Positions 32,958 through 43,638 are shown, numbered from the stretch's first letter. The stretch is 64,000 nucleotides of DNA from Aegilops tauschii subsp. strangulata (GCF_002575655.3 NC_053038.3:143732885-143796884); one strand, 5' to 3'. Program-made: numbers and translations. The notes: generated by a model not told the origin, from the sequence alone.

Positions 32958-35160
32958 GTAGGATCATTATTTTGTGCATAATAATGAGGCATTTCCTTGC
33001 GTACAGTCCACTTCAGATGCATGTCGGTCGTTGACCACGTTGACCAGGCCGCGCTGAGAGCACCAGGGCGGTGGACGACGGCGAGGCCTAGGAAGGGAAC
33101 GACACGGAGCCAGGGAAGACTCGACAGTTGTTTCCCACGCAGAGGGGAGTACGACTATACGAGGGTTTACTAGTTCGTCTGCCGTCGCCGGAGAATAACA
33201 GCAGGTGTGGGTGGGTAGAGGGATGGCTAGGCCAGCGATGGGAGTACGGTGGGGCGGTGAGGCCTGTGCGGCAGCACAGCCGGCCCCGGGGAGGAGAGAA
33301 CAGGCAGTCCTGCCGGCGCTTGTTTTAGCGGCTGGAGCAAGAAGAGCAGAGATTGAAGAAGCACGACGGCCGTTGGATGGACATCCAATAGTCACTGCTT
33401 GTGCGTCAACCTTTTTTTAGGAAAGCCTCAAATCTGTGGAAAACATCATACAACCCATCCGCCATTATTTCTAATAATTTACAGCCATTTGCTAATTCTT
33501 AAGGTTTTTTTGGAGCCCATATTCTTTTTGTTAGCATTACAGCCCATATTGTGGCCACGGTTAAAAAATTATACGAAATTTTGCATATTTCGGTGCGGTC
33601 CGATATGTTTTTAATCCCAAAATTTCGAGTCACGTTCAAACTGATTTTAAAAATAAATATATATCAATATAAAATCCAACAAATTGTCCATGCATAAAAA
33701 TCAATGCAATTTAAAATCTCGAAATGAAAAAAAGAAATTTGAAACTAATTGCCGGTTTGATGTGTTTTAAAAATGTACAACCCATTTCTCATTACTGATA
33801 GGCCATTTTCTCGGCCAGCCAAATGAAAGCTCTCCTCGCCTTGAAAGATTTGCAGCCCAACAGGCCTGACAAAGCGACTTACTTGGCAAATCACAAAAAA
33901 CCGGGTTGTGGCCGTGGACCCAGCTGTCAGCCTCTCCACGTAGAGTACTCTTCCGATGGAAGTCGGTCGTTGACCACATTGACCACGCCGCGCTGAGAGC
34001 ACCAAGGCGGTGGACGACGGCAAGGCCTAGGAAGGGGACGACGCGGAGCCGGGGAAGACGCGGCAGTGGATGCCCACGCGGAGGGGAGTACGAGGGTTCA
34101 CTGGTTTGGCTGCGGTGTGAGGCTGCCGTCGCCGCAGGGCCTGGCTAACGGTGGGAGTAGTAGGGGGCGATGAGGCCTCAATGGCAGCACAGCCGGCCAC
34201 TGGAAGCAGGAGCAAGCGGTCTTGCCGGTGCTGGTTTGGGCGGCTGGTGCAAGAAGAGCAGCGATTGAAGAAGCAGCAGGACCGTTCGATTCAAATCCAA
34301 CGGTTACTGCTGCTAGAATCGTTTGTTTGACTAAGTTGACAAGCCCTGCGTATGCGTCAACTTAGTAGGCCCACAGGTCAACCTCCTAACCTGTGCGCCC
34401 CAGATGTCAGTGGGAGGAATCATTTTTTCGCGTAATAAGGAGGCAGTTGATTGCGTGCGGCCAGGCCAGCGGAGGGAGTAGGGTGGGCCGGGAAAGCCTG
34501 CGCGGCATCACAGCGGGCCACAATAGGAGGGAGCAGGCAGTCCCACCGGAGCTAGTTTAGGCGGCTGGAGTAGGAAGATCAGAGATTGAAGAAGCACGTC
34601 GGCCGTTGGATGGACATCCAACAGTCACTGCTGCTAGAATCGTGTGTTGACTCACAAAGCCTTGCTGAAACAAGTCAGCCTCGAAATCTGTGGCGTGTAC
34701 AGCCCATTTGCTATTATTTTTATAATTTTTACTCATTTTCTAATTCATATGGAATTTAGTGCAGCCCGTTTTCCATTTTTAGAATTGTTGCCCATTTTCT
34801 GGTCAGTACCAGGGTTAAAAAAAAAACTAAATATGTGGGAAATTTTGTAAGTTCACAAATGTTTGCTCGGGAATAAAATATTCTTAATCCAAAAATTAGT
34901 AGCCATACTAAAACAAATTTAAAAATAAATTAGTACTATGTCATGTTAAATCCAATGAAATACGTATAAAATATCAGTGAAGAACAAAAACAAAAAAATA
35001 AACTAATATCCCATTTGCTATAGTTTTTTTGGAATTTACAAACCCTTTTCATATTACTTTTAACAGACACTGGCCATACTCTTTGGCCAGGACGGAATGC
35101 ATCCCTCCTCGTCTTGAAAGATTTGCAGCCCAGTAAGTCAGAGAAAACAAATAGGCCTAG
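32958..35160. repeat. Tandemly repeated block of about 1 kb units
   Basis: A unit with a GC-rich half and an AT-rich half recurs. The string GTCGGTCGTTGACCAC followed by GCCGCGCTGAGAGCACCA occurs near 33028 and again near 33962. The string GGCCGTTGGATGGACATCCAA occurs near 33370 and 34602, with a diverged form near 34285. AT-rich halves with TTTGCAGCCCA occur near 33850 and 35125. There are thus two long units plus a third partial one. No protein is recognised. It may be part of an unclassified or Mutator-type transposon, but no terminal repeats were found. Confidence 0.55.
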
Positions 35161-37060
35161 CTTGGGTATTCTTCAAAAAGAAATACTGGGCTACCTATTT
35201 TCCTAAAGAAAAAACTGTTGGGCTGGTCATGTTGTTAGACGGGCCACAGAGACCGCACAACCCAGTTTATAGCCTGCTCCTCCGAATTACTACTAAAAAA
35301 AGTTGGGCAATTCTGTCATTAATTGACTATACGTTGAAAATGATGTGGGTCCCACATATCAGCAGGGTGGATTAGAGTAAAAAAACGAGTGGTTCATCTG
35401 AGTAGTAAAAGAGGTGCTTGCTTGTGTTCGGGAGTGTACCTGGTGGGTCCGTACTGTCATACTCACAACTACAGTCCTCTCCTGATTCACTATGTTGACA
35501 GGGACGATTTCAAAAAAAACTATGTTGACAGGGCCGGACGGCGGCGCCGCGGCGAGCGCACCAAGGCGGAGGATAAAGTGCTGTCGCCAATGTGCTGGGC
35601 TGGGTTGCACATTCTTATTGAAAAATAGAAATGAACCGGATCTACTTACGACGTTGACTACGATTTGCATGGGTCCGCTAGTTGCAGGAAGAAAATGCTG
35701 GGAGAAAGAAGACTGGCCGCTATGTTTGCCGAAGAATAATATCGAATGAATGTAACGACACTATCATAGGACATAATATCCTCCTGTTAAATCGTGAATT
35801 TAAAGAACTGGTGCATGAGCATTTAGCTTTATTTATTTATTTACTTATTTATGTTTAGGGGACCATGACCATGTACCTGGGCCGGATTCATGTGAGAGCC
35901 TCCCTTCCAGTTAATTATGGGCTTCTCAATTGGGCCTTCATCAGTGGGCTGCATGTAATCAACAAGTGGAAAACGTGTTCCGTACGAAAAATAGTATGCG
36001 CTACGTAAGGTACGGGGCACTAAAGGATCGAACCGTGCAACGACTTCCAAAACATTGTATTTGTCGTTCTAACAACACATTTATTCAACCAACAAACGAA
36101 ATATACTACTGATTGAACATTGAAAACAGCAGCAGCAGCCAGGGCTGGGCGTGCAACAGAAGTACTAAGCAGGCTAGAAGAGTGAAGACGCAGCTCTCTC
36201 TTCCAAACCGAACATCAGCCATCATTACAAAAGGGCTACCAAAAAAGAACAAGTGTATGCATCAAACTAAATAAAGATCCTACTACACCAAGTGTACACA
36301 TCTAACTAACTAGCTCAGATAGACGTTACTATTTATTAGGCTGCGGAGATTGGCTGACGGCTTGAACCAGATGGGTGCCTGACAGGGGAAACTCCAGCCA
36401 GCAGGTCGAAGTCTGATACTTGCGACCCTCTCTCCTACTTTTGGCTGCAGAGCGTGGCGGCACATATCAGGGTATGGTGCATGCAGAGACGCATGGTACG
36501 CTGTGTACACACAGTTTTTCCTGATGAACGAAACCGCGCTGCCTTCATGATCCGTGCCGTTGGTTATCTCCTGGTTAATCGGATAATTCAGTCCGACAAA
36601 CAGAGAGCGTGTACCAAGGCTACTTACAAACCTCCATTCAAAAATTCCTGAAGGCCGAGAGAAGCTGGGATCCTACTCAAAGACCTTGCAGTGACTGTGA
36701 TTATATTTCCTGAAACAACACGTCCGGTACGTGCGAACGATCATCAATCGTTCGCCATCGTCTGATCAAGCCAGGAACCACCTGCAATTGCCATGCCGCT
36801 TTTCTTTGAAAGGTTCTGGGATTAGGAAGGGTAGGGACACACGGCGGTCTACAACATCATATCAAGTTGGAGTCAAATAACCCTCAAAGAAAAGTTGGAG
36901 TCAAATAAAAAAGGGCTCTTGATGTAGTCAATCTTAAGAACAGCATGTTATGAGCATGAATATTTTTTCAATAAATGTTGACAGTAATATAAGCAAGCCA
37001 TCATGATATCATAGGATAGTAACATACTGTTGTAACAGCAGTTTGTAGCGATGACTGGAG
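35161..37060. other. Intergenic sequence, no gene seen
   Basis: No coding region is supported. There is a short direct repeat CTATGTTGACAGGG (about 35490 and 35520) and a poly-A-like run near 35508. The part close to 36900-37060 could be the 3' flank of the minus-strand F-box pseudogene. Confidence 0.5.
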
Positions 37061-37067
37061 TAGGCCA

Positions 37068-37777
37068 TCAATACGTCCAGCCATAGAAGGAGTCGACAGC
37101 GTAAATGAAGCCCTTGTGTTCAATGGCATCAGAGAACCATGGAGGATGTATGATCCTGCGATGGACGTGCAGATTTATCCACTTACCGCAGTGACCTGTC
37201 AGATAGGCGAGACCGTGGTTGAAGAACACAATTAGCCTGAAGTCTTTATAATTCGCAGATCTTGTGGGCACTTGGCAGATTACAACCTTGAGCAAATCAA
37301 TCTTGGTATCATGTTGGCTACGGTAAGATTCCGAGTATTCTGGTTTGCGGTGCCAAAGCACTGCAGTGTTAATCGAAGGAAGGGGATCAATCGCCGGTTG
37401 TAGACCTCCGCGAGCATCCAGCTGCTGCGACCGTCGACGAGCACCATCCAAGACGTGTTCATGTCGACCTAGTACATACCGTTAATGTAGTTGAGGGTGA
37501 CGGGGATCGGATCGCAGTCAAGGGGGTTGATGCTCACCACCCTACGATCGTTATGCTGCGTGACACGCCGTTTCTGAAGATCAGGCGGCATCAGGAAGCA
37601 AGGAGCTGGCTTAAAAAGCTTCGGCCTGAGGGCTTTGAGTAAACAGTACAGCCCCGACGAGCACGTGGCGAGCGGCATGGTACTGAGATTGTCCACACGC
37701 GAAACAATGAGCTTGATTACCTCTGTGGGGAGCGAATTCCAGCCACTCTTTCGGCAGACGCTGCTCGGTTCTGCCAT
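37068..37777 (-). pseudogene. F-box protein (DUF295-like), broken
   Basis: On the minus strand, ATG 37777 opens MAEPSSVCRKSGWNSLPTEV, followed by an F-box-like segment (IKLIVSRVDNLSTMPLATC), and then blocks typical of grass F-box/DUF295 proteins (INPLDCDPIPVTLNYINGMY, LPSINTAVLWHRKPEYSESY, LLKVVICQVPTRSANYKDFR, SDAIEHKGFIYAVDSFYG). A TAG at 37469-37471 interrupts it after NGMY, and a frameshift near 37380-37390 moves the homology to the frame that ends at 37068. The C-terminal third of the usual kappa-barrel domain seems to be missing. F-box proteins normally recruit substrates to SCF ubiquitin ligases; this copy should not. The frame extends upstream to 37882 with a duplicated SSIPAKAPPP block, probably 5' leader. 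Confidence 0.75.
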
Positions 37778-37882
37778 TGTTAGTGCTTGGGTTTCGGACA
37801 AGGGGGGAGGCGCCTTAGCGGGGATGGAAGATTGGACGACGGGTGGAGGCGCCTTAGCGGGGATGGAAGAGCAGACAAACAT

Positions 37883-38540
37883 GGAGAAGCGAATATGTGC
37901 TGCGGGATGTGGATAGGTGATGATGACTACAACACGCCGCTTGACTTACGAGACACATACCAGCAGCATAGGGTCATATCGAAGTCAGACAACTTGCTTG
38001 AGTGATCATAGTACTGGTACTCCCTACAGTACCTGCTACTATGCCCTAACTTGCTTGAGTAGAGTAGTAGTGGAGTAGGACTCTGCTCTACTACTAGCAC
38101 CGGAGGAGTAGTATGTTCTAATCTAAAATAGTTACAAACTTCAATGCCCGAGCAAGGAACGACTATGAACCGCCATCGGTGCTAACTCAATCCTGCAAGT
38201 CATGGATTTGCTTCTTTTTAACTTTCTGTATGAATCTGTAGCCAGCCTGCAGGTCATGTACACTGTACTGATAGTGGAACCCACAGAGTACTTAGAATAC
38301 AAGATTAAGGATGCAATTAACTTTTTATAGAGGGAGAATCATACACGCAATTAACTCAAATGGATTGGATGTGGCTCTATTATTATCCAACGGCAACCGG
38401 CAAATTTTCTCCCGCGGGTCGGAGTAGGTTTCTCGGTTTGCATGCGGGTTTAACGGAGGGGTTTGATGGAGGCGAGGAGGTGTGTTCAGTCGGGCATGCA
38501 GTGGACGGCGCAGTACTATTCGATTTGACAACTACAACTA
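37883..38540. other. Intergenic sequence, no gene seen
   Basis: No coding region or clear element is supported. The only features are short CTACT/AGTAGT runs near 38035-38110. Confidence 0.4.
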
Positions 38541-38542
38541 GT

Positions 38543-38551
38543 ATATTATAA
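38543..38551 (+). promoter_or_regulatory. Possible TATA box for the SINA-like locus
   Basis: TATTATAAAA lies about 65-80 bp upstream of the possible first exon. It is weak evidence, based on position and sequence only. Confidence 0.3.
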
Positions 38552-38618
38552 AAACAAAGAAGAGTAGTAGAGATAGAGATAAGAATAGAGACTATGGAGT
38601 AGCACCATCTACTGCTTC

Positions 38619-38848
38619 GTGGGCTACTCCTATGTTCCATTCATCAGCCGCAACGTCCCCTACAGCCACTCCCCCCTGCGATCCATTCGGCAGGCGCTGT
38701 TGAAATTTGGGGAGCGCGCTCTCGCGACTGCTAGCAGTGACGACTTCATCGACGATGACTTCTTCCCCGACCTCGGCAACCTCTTCCTCAACCACATGGG
38801 CGACAACCTCAATGCCAATGGTGCTGCTCCCGTTGCACCGTATGTGTT
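38619..38848 (+). CDS. Possible first exon of the SINA-like locus
   Basis: An open frame reads SYVPFISRNVPYSHSPLRS and then an acidic patch (SSDDFIDDDFFPDLG), ending at a good donor (CACC/GTATGTG, about 38848). An intron to CTGGCAG at 39021 would be about 173 bp. However, the phase does not fit the downstream frame and no in-frame ATG lies at the start (the frame opens with GTG). Either this exon is decayed or the gene model differs. The string AACGTCCCCTACA near its start is repeated at the beginning of the 39022 exon. Confidence 0.3.
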
Positions 38849-39021
38849 TCTGTCCTTCTTGTTCGAAATCGTGGTAGAATTCATGTTTCTAGTCTGTGTC
38901 CTAGATTCGATCTGTTCATCTACTGTGCTAGTCTGTATGATTAGTTTAATCTCTGTTATAGCCGTCATGATTTAATTTGTAGTATATCTCATAGTAACTT
39001 GCTCATGTATTCAACTGGCAG

Positions 39022-39600
39022 AACGTCCCCTACAACCACTCCCGTTTCATGGACGGCCTGGTCGATGCCTCCAAGGAGCCCTTCGTCTACGGCTATGAGT
39101 GCCCGGTGCCGTTTTGGGGCTCGCCGGCGGACATCGTGCATCACCTGACGCAGGCGTGCGACGATCACTACTGGCCCTTGGGGAAGAACATCAAGCACGA
39201 GACGTGCTACCCGTTCACCGTGCCGGATTTGCCGGAGGATCCGCGCCGCCTGCTAGTCTCGGAGGAAGACGGCGGCGTCTTCCTCTTGATCGTGGCCACC
39301 GGCGAGGCCCGCGCAGGCCGCCGCCACATCTTTGTAGTGTGCGTCAGGGGTGACGCCGCTGATGCTGAGACTGACACGAGGCCGATGTATGGGTGCGTGC
39401 TCACTATTACTACCCCTCGGAGGTACGTGGGCGGCGACAATGGCTACGTCAAGCTGACTTGGACTCTGCCGAGTTGGGACCTTCCTGCCGATGTGGACAT
39501 GGAAGACGCATGGTATTATTTGACCCCCAACACTGTGCATGGGGACTCCAAGGAGGTTCACCTGGACATCTGCATTACTAAGTTAAATGTTGATCATTAG
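39022..39600 (+). CDS. SINA-like E3 ligase, TRAF-like domain only
   Basis: The frame is open from the acceptor at 39021 to TAG 39598-39600; the first ATG is 39049 (183 residues). It resembles the C-terminal half of plant SINA-like (seven-in-absentia) proteins. ECPVPFWGSPADIVHHLTQA matches the zinc-finger/SIAH-type region, and CYPFTVPDLPEDPRRLL, VFLLIVATGEAR and HIFVVCVRG match the TRAF-like substrate-binding and dimer domain. The RING finger that binds E2 enzymes is absent, and several zinc-ligand Cys/His positions of the usual SINA domain are not evident. It may be a truncated gene, a pseudogene, or the last exon of a longer gene whose first exon is unclear. Codon use is GC-rich and the frame is intact. 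Confidence 0.6.
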   Translation, partial: NVPYNHSRFMDGLVDASKEPFVYGYECPVPFWGSPADIVHHLTQACDDHYWPLGKNIKHETCYPFTVPDLPEDPRRLLVSEEDGGVFLLIVATGEARAGRRHIFVVCVRGDAADAETDTRPMYGCVLTITTPRRYVGGDNGYVKLTWTLPSWDLPADVDMEDAWYYLTPNTVHGDSKEVHLDICITKLNVDH

Positions 39601-40645
39601 TCTTCGCTCAATGTAATTCGCTGTCTAAGCATGTGGAGACTTCCATGCATGATCTTGCTCTATTGGAGTATCGCGCATGAATAAAAGTGTATCCATTTAT
39701 GGTTTAGTCTAGAATCTTCCATGTCTGAATTTTTACTACAGTACTGGTGAAAGACTTATGATGAACCATTTCTTACATACCCTCTGCCCCCATCCAAGTC
39801 ATCCTGATTTAATCCCTCCGTCTAGGTGTATAAGGGCATGGTTAATACTTAAATATTATAGCCAACTGTTGACTATAAGAAAGTGCCATGTCATCTATAG
39901 CCAACATGTATAACAATGGATACTCAAAAACTAATTCTTGAAGATCATTTCCTGCAAAGCACAATAAGAGTTATTTCTTCACAAGTTTTGGATGCAGGTT
40001 GAATAGTTGAACGCTTTTATTTGCAAAAGATACTTTTTTATCTATTTCACCCGGATGTTTGTGAGCTCTAGGGATGAAATAATATCCGAACAAACCTATC
40101 GATACCCGTTACACATGAGATGACCCCCACATCCTTTGTCAAAATAAACAACTCCCCGATCAATGCATTTCACTCTTCCGTGCAACGCAAGGGCACCTTA
40201 CTATAGAATAGTACGACCAAAAAATTGAACTAACATTATATATAGTACGATAAATGATGTTGCATGTCACCTAAAATTATATCATTGAAAACTACGTTCA
40301 AATATGAATCCAGCGATATTGTTTTTGTTGACATGCACTAACATTTTGTCAGTTAAATCTTCAGTCAAATTCAATCGGGGATAAACCACGACCGATGTAG
40401 TAGTACTAGTGTGGAGGGCGGCGCTGCACGGGAGTCTCACCCCGCTCGTGGCCCGGCAGTAAAGCCGTCATATCACAAAACCCAACCACTCCCAGTAATA
40501 AGTGGCCTGGTAAAATAAAAGGACAAGCAACCATTACATGCCTCCGTCTTTTTTGCATTTCATCTCTCTACATTTACTTTCTCCGATTCATCTCGCACAC
40601 TCGATCCCTAGCTACTACTCCTAGTATCCCTAGCTACTACTACTA
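39601..40645. other. Intergenic sequence with MITE fragments
   Basis: A Stowaway-like terminal string (CCCTCCGTCTAGGTGTATAAG, from about 39812) is present without its partner. It is followed by a TATAGCCAACTGTTGACTATAAG segment seen in other grass MITEs. No gene is seen. Confidence 0.4.
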
Positions 40646-40972
40646 GGGCCAGTTCTTTTGGGGGCTTCCCCAGCTTTTCCCATAAGACTAGTCACAGTGG
40701 AGAGTAACATTAAGGCACCTCACTCATTTATTTGTTCTTCTAAACTACTACTAGTAGTACCTCTGTCCTGGTTTATTCCTCAGCATTATAACTTGTGCTA
40801 AATTTTGACCAAAGATTTAACCGATAAAATGTTTGTGCATGTGACATGCACTAACATTTCATTAGTTAAATTTATGATCAAAATTTGACACATATTACAA
40901 TGGGGACCAATAAACCAGGACGGAGGTAGTAGTTATGGGATTACTAATCTAGAAGCCTAAAAGAACTGGCCC
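40646..40972. mobile_element. MITE with terminal inverted repeats, carrying a nested MITE
   Basis: The ends GGGCCAGTTCTTTTGGGGGCTT (40646 onward) and AAGCCTAAAAGAACTGGCCC (ending 40972) are imperfect inverted repeats of about 20 bp. The 167-bp Stowaway-like element at 40760-40926 sits inside it. The superfamily is unclear because no convincing target duplication was found. Confidence 0.6.
40760..40926. mobile_element. Stowaway-like MITE
   Basis: Inverted ends CCTCTGTCCTGGTTTATT and AATAAACCAGGACGGAGG are flanked by TA on both sides (40758-40759, 40927-40928). That fits Tc1/Mariner-type Stowaway elements. Confidence 0.78.
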
Positions 40973-41293
40973 CTGGTACTTCTACTAGTAGTAGTACTCA
41001 AGTTGGAATTCCAATTGCACGTCACAACTTGTTAGGCAAAAAATTCGATACAGGGTGTAGGAAGCGGTTTGGGAATTTGCATGCCTTTCCGACCAGTGAG
41101 ATACTCCGTGCAAAGTACGACAGAGAAATAACCACAAAGAAGGAAGCTAAAAGTAAACAATCAAACGAGTATTTTTGCATTTGTTTTGCATTGAATCGTT
41201 TCACAAGCTTGACTAGTGCTATTTTTCTACTTTTACAAAAACCGCATCGTAATGTTAAAACGTGCATTTGCACATACATGAGTAATAGTAGTA

Positions 41294-41379
41294 CTCCCTC
41301 CGTCTAGGTGTATAAGTCTTCCCTCCTTCTTGGTCACAGTGCACAACCAAAGATGACTTATTGACCTGGACGGAGGGAG
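41294..41379. mobile_element. Stowaway MITE, 86 bp
   Basis: CTCCCTCCGTCTAGG... and ...CCTGGACGGAGGGAG are inverted ends with TA at 41292-41293 and 41380-41381. Confidence 0.85.
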
Positions 41380-41606
41380 TAGCACAGTCTGCAAGCATAT
41401 ATAGAGAGAGACGTGTAGTGCGATAGTATATAGTAAAGTTTGTGCTATATGCACGTACTTGCAAAATGCGTACGAATACCCAAGGTTTCCAAAGTTTCCC
41501 TTTTACATACTAAATTAAGGACGCTAATAATTCCTGAACGTTCGGGATTTATCATTTGCGTCCAAAACTAATGAGATCGCCTTACGAAACAAAAATTATA
41601 CTCCTA

Positions 41607-42404
41607 CTAAAAGCCACGGCGCTCGCAGGAGCGCTTGCGGCGCGCCATGAGTGCATTGGTGCGCGGCCGTTTCCCAGCGCGCCGACACAACACCTCTTCC
41701 TCAGCCTCGCAACTCGTGAGGTGCTGATTGGAGGCTTGCCGGCGGGCGAGTGCGATCTCACCGGTGTGGTGATCCGGCGCCAACAGGTACTCCTCCTCGC
41801 TGGAAGCGTGCACCCAGTCCACGTACCACCAAGCGTAGATGAGGCGCTTGGGCCCGACTGCACTCAGTGCTTCGGCACGGGCATCTTCCTCCACCCTCAC
41901 GGCCCTCGCACGAGCCTTCTGCCAAAGAGCCAATTGCCTGACTCTCTCGGATGCGACATAGGCCTGCCAGGCAGCTTGTTCAGTGGTGCGCTTCTCTTCC
42001 TCGACCTTCTTCTCCGCCTCTATTTTGGCGCACTCTGCTGGAGGCAAAGCCTCCCACAAGGCGACATCCATTTCTTTCCAAAGCTTTTCAAGGCTGGGCG
42101 GCTCGGCGGGCGACGCGGCGTTCTCCTCATAGCGGGGAGCCGACACGCCCTCTGACGCACGTGCTAGCGAGATTGGGAACGCCGACGCGTCCACCTCGAC
42201 CCGTCGCGGCGAGGAGCGGAACACCGACGCGTCCTCCTCGACTAGTGGCGGCGAGGAACGGAACGGCGACGCGTCGCGTCGCGGCGAGGCGCGGAACGGC
42301 GACGTGTCCTCCTCGACTAGTGGCGGCGAGGAACGGAACGGCGACGCGTGACCGTCCTTGCGGTGTAGCGAGAGGCGCCTAGGGCTTGGGAGGGGCGATG
42401 CCAT
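41607..42404 (-). CDS. Unrecognised 265-residue protein with N-terminal repeats
   Basis: On the minus strand, ATG 42404 lies in the strong context CCACCATGGC, about 90 bp downstream of a TATA box, and opens a complete frame to 41607. The first 95 residues contain imperfect repeats of about 18 residues built on SPFRSSPPLVEEDAS. Residues 110-190 are charged and probably helical (SLEKLWKEMDVALWEALPP, AECAKIEAEKKVEEEKR). The C-terminus is rich in Arg and Lys (GKRPRTNALMARRKRS), a possible nuclear signal. No family is recognised. The frame continues upstream to 42512 but passes through the TATA region, so 42404 is preferred. An intact frame with promoter and start context argues for a real gene, but it could be a captured fragment. 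Confidence 0.6.
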   Translation of the reverse strand: MASPLPSPRRLSLHRKDGHASPFRSSPPLVEEDTSPFRASPRRDASPFRSSPPLVEEDASVFRSSPRRVEVDASAFPISLARASEGVSAPRYEENAASPAEPPSLEKLWKEMDVALWEALPPAECAKIEAEKKVEEEKRTTEQAAWQAYVASERVRQLALWQKARARAVRVEEDARAEALSAVGPKRLIYAWWYVDWVHASSEEEYLLAPDHHTGEIALARRQASNQHLTSCEAEEEVLCRRAGKRPRTNALMARRKRSCERRGF

Positions 42405-42490
42405 GGTGGTCGACGTGAGAGGGAGGGGGAGGAGATAGCGATGAACGTGAACATGAGGGGGAGGACATAGCGATCTCATGGGAGGCGCAG

Positions 42491-42498
42491 TATTTATA
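42491..42498 (-). promoter_or_regulatory. TATA box of the 265-residue gene
   Basis: Read on the minus strand this is TATAAATA in GCTATAAATACTG, about 90 bp upstream of ATG 42404. Confidence 0.65.
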
Positions 42499-42543
42499 GC
42501 GAGCAATGGCACACCTACGTAAGATATGGACTGAGCTGCACTG

Positions 42544-42634
42544 ACTTAACTGCAGGTACAGTTGCGTCACTGATATGTGGGCCAGACCCGTGTTGGGCCC
42601 ATATGTTAGTGACCCAATGCACCTGCAGTTAAGT
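42544..42634. repeat. Foldback hairpin, arms of about 40 bp
   Basis: ACTTAACTGCAGGTACAGTT...GATATGTGGGCC (42544-42583) pairs with GGGCCCATATGTTAGTGAC...CTGCAGTTAAGT (42595-42634) across an 11-bp loop, with a few mismatches. It may be a small MITE or foldback element. It lies about 45 bp upstream of the TATA box at 42491-42498. Confidence 0.75.
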
Positions 42635-43246
42635 AACAGCTACGTGGGCATATTTGTTGCAGTAAATTACGGGGGAGGGTAGGGGTAAAAATATTGCTGG
42701 TCACAAGGGATTGGACGAGCGCGGGGGGAGGAGAGTCATGCATGCAGATTTTTTCCACACGGGGTGGAGTGGTGGGACCGCCGGAGGGAGAAGGAGAGTC
42801 TGGCAGGCATATTGTTTCCACACATGGAGAGGAAAAGATTTGGAGACGAACGGGCTTCCTGCAGGTATGGGGAACGGTGCATAATAAGTCTCATCTTCCA
42901 TGCCGGGCTAGGTATAGTCTCAAGTCATTAAAAACATACACGCCCCACACATGTTCAGATTTCAAGGTGCACTAAATTATTGCATGCGATGGTTAAGGCT
43001 GGCCGTAATGGTGGTATCTTAGCTGGTATCATGCACACGGGAATAGCAAACATGCTGATGTGGCAAAGAATTAAAGAAGAGAGGGGGGTTAGAGTAACTA
43101 GTATTCATGCATGCATTGGTAAACACATTTTTTGTGAAGAACTACAAAAACTATTCCACCGCCTCTATCTTGCTAAGAGTAGGTGAAATTTTTGAATCGA
43201 GCCCTTTAAACTAGAAGGGAGGTAGTAGTACTCTAATAGCTAACCT
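42635..43246. other. Intergenic sequence, no gene seen
   Basis: No coding region or complete element is supported. GGAGGGAG-type purine strings occur near 42665-42800. Confidence 0.4.
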
Positions 43247-43346
43247 TGGCCCTGTTTGGATCCATGTGTTAGAGTTAGTTTGGGTTAGTTTGAACTGAAC
43301 TAACCCAAAAAAATCTAACCCACCCAAGAGGTGCTTATTTGGGTTA

Positions 43347-43638
43347 CTCCCTCCGTCTAGGTGTGTAAGTCATCTTACTTTGTGCACCACGACCAAGGCG
43401 GAGAGGAAAATGAGAAAACTTAATGTCTTTTTGCTAATTAGTAGCATTGCATGCAATGAACTAACCACTGCATGTCATGTTTGGCAGTCTCAAGTCATTG
43501 AAAGCATGCACGACCCACATCTCTTATTGGTTGATATTTCACAAAACAAGAAACGAGGAGGGAGTTAATGTACGATGCCTAAGTGTTTTGAGATTATTTG
43601 GTTTTCGTAAGGTGACTTACACACCTAGGCGGAGGGAG
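43347..43638. mobile_element. Stowaway MITE, 292 bp
   Basis: Inverted ends CTCCCTCCGTCTAGGTGTGT and ACACACCTAGGCGGAGGGAG are flanked by TA at 43345-43346 and 43639-43640. The interior is non-coding. Confidence 0.9.
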
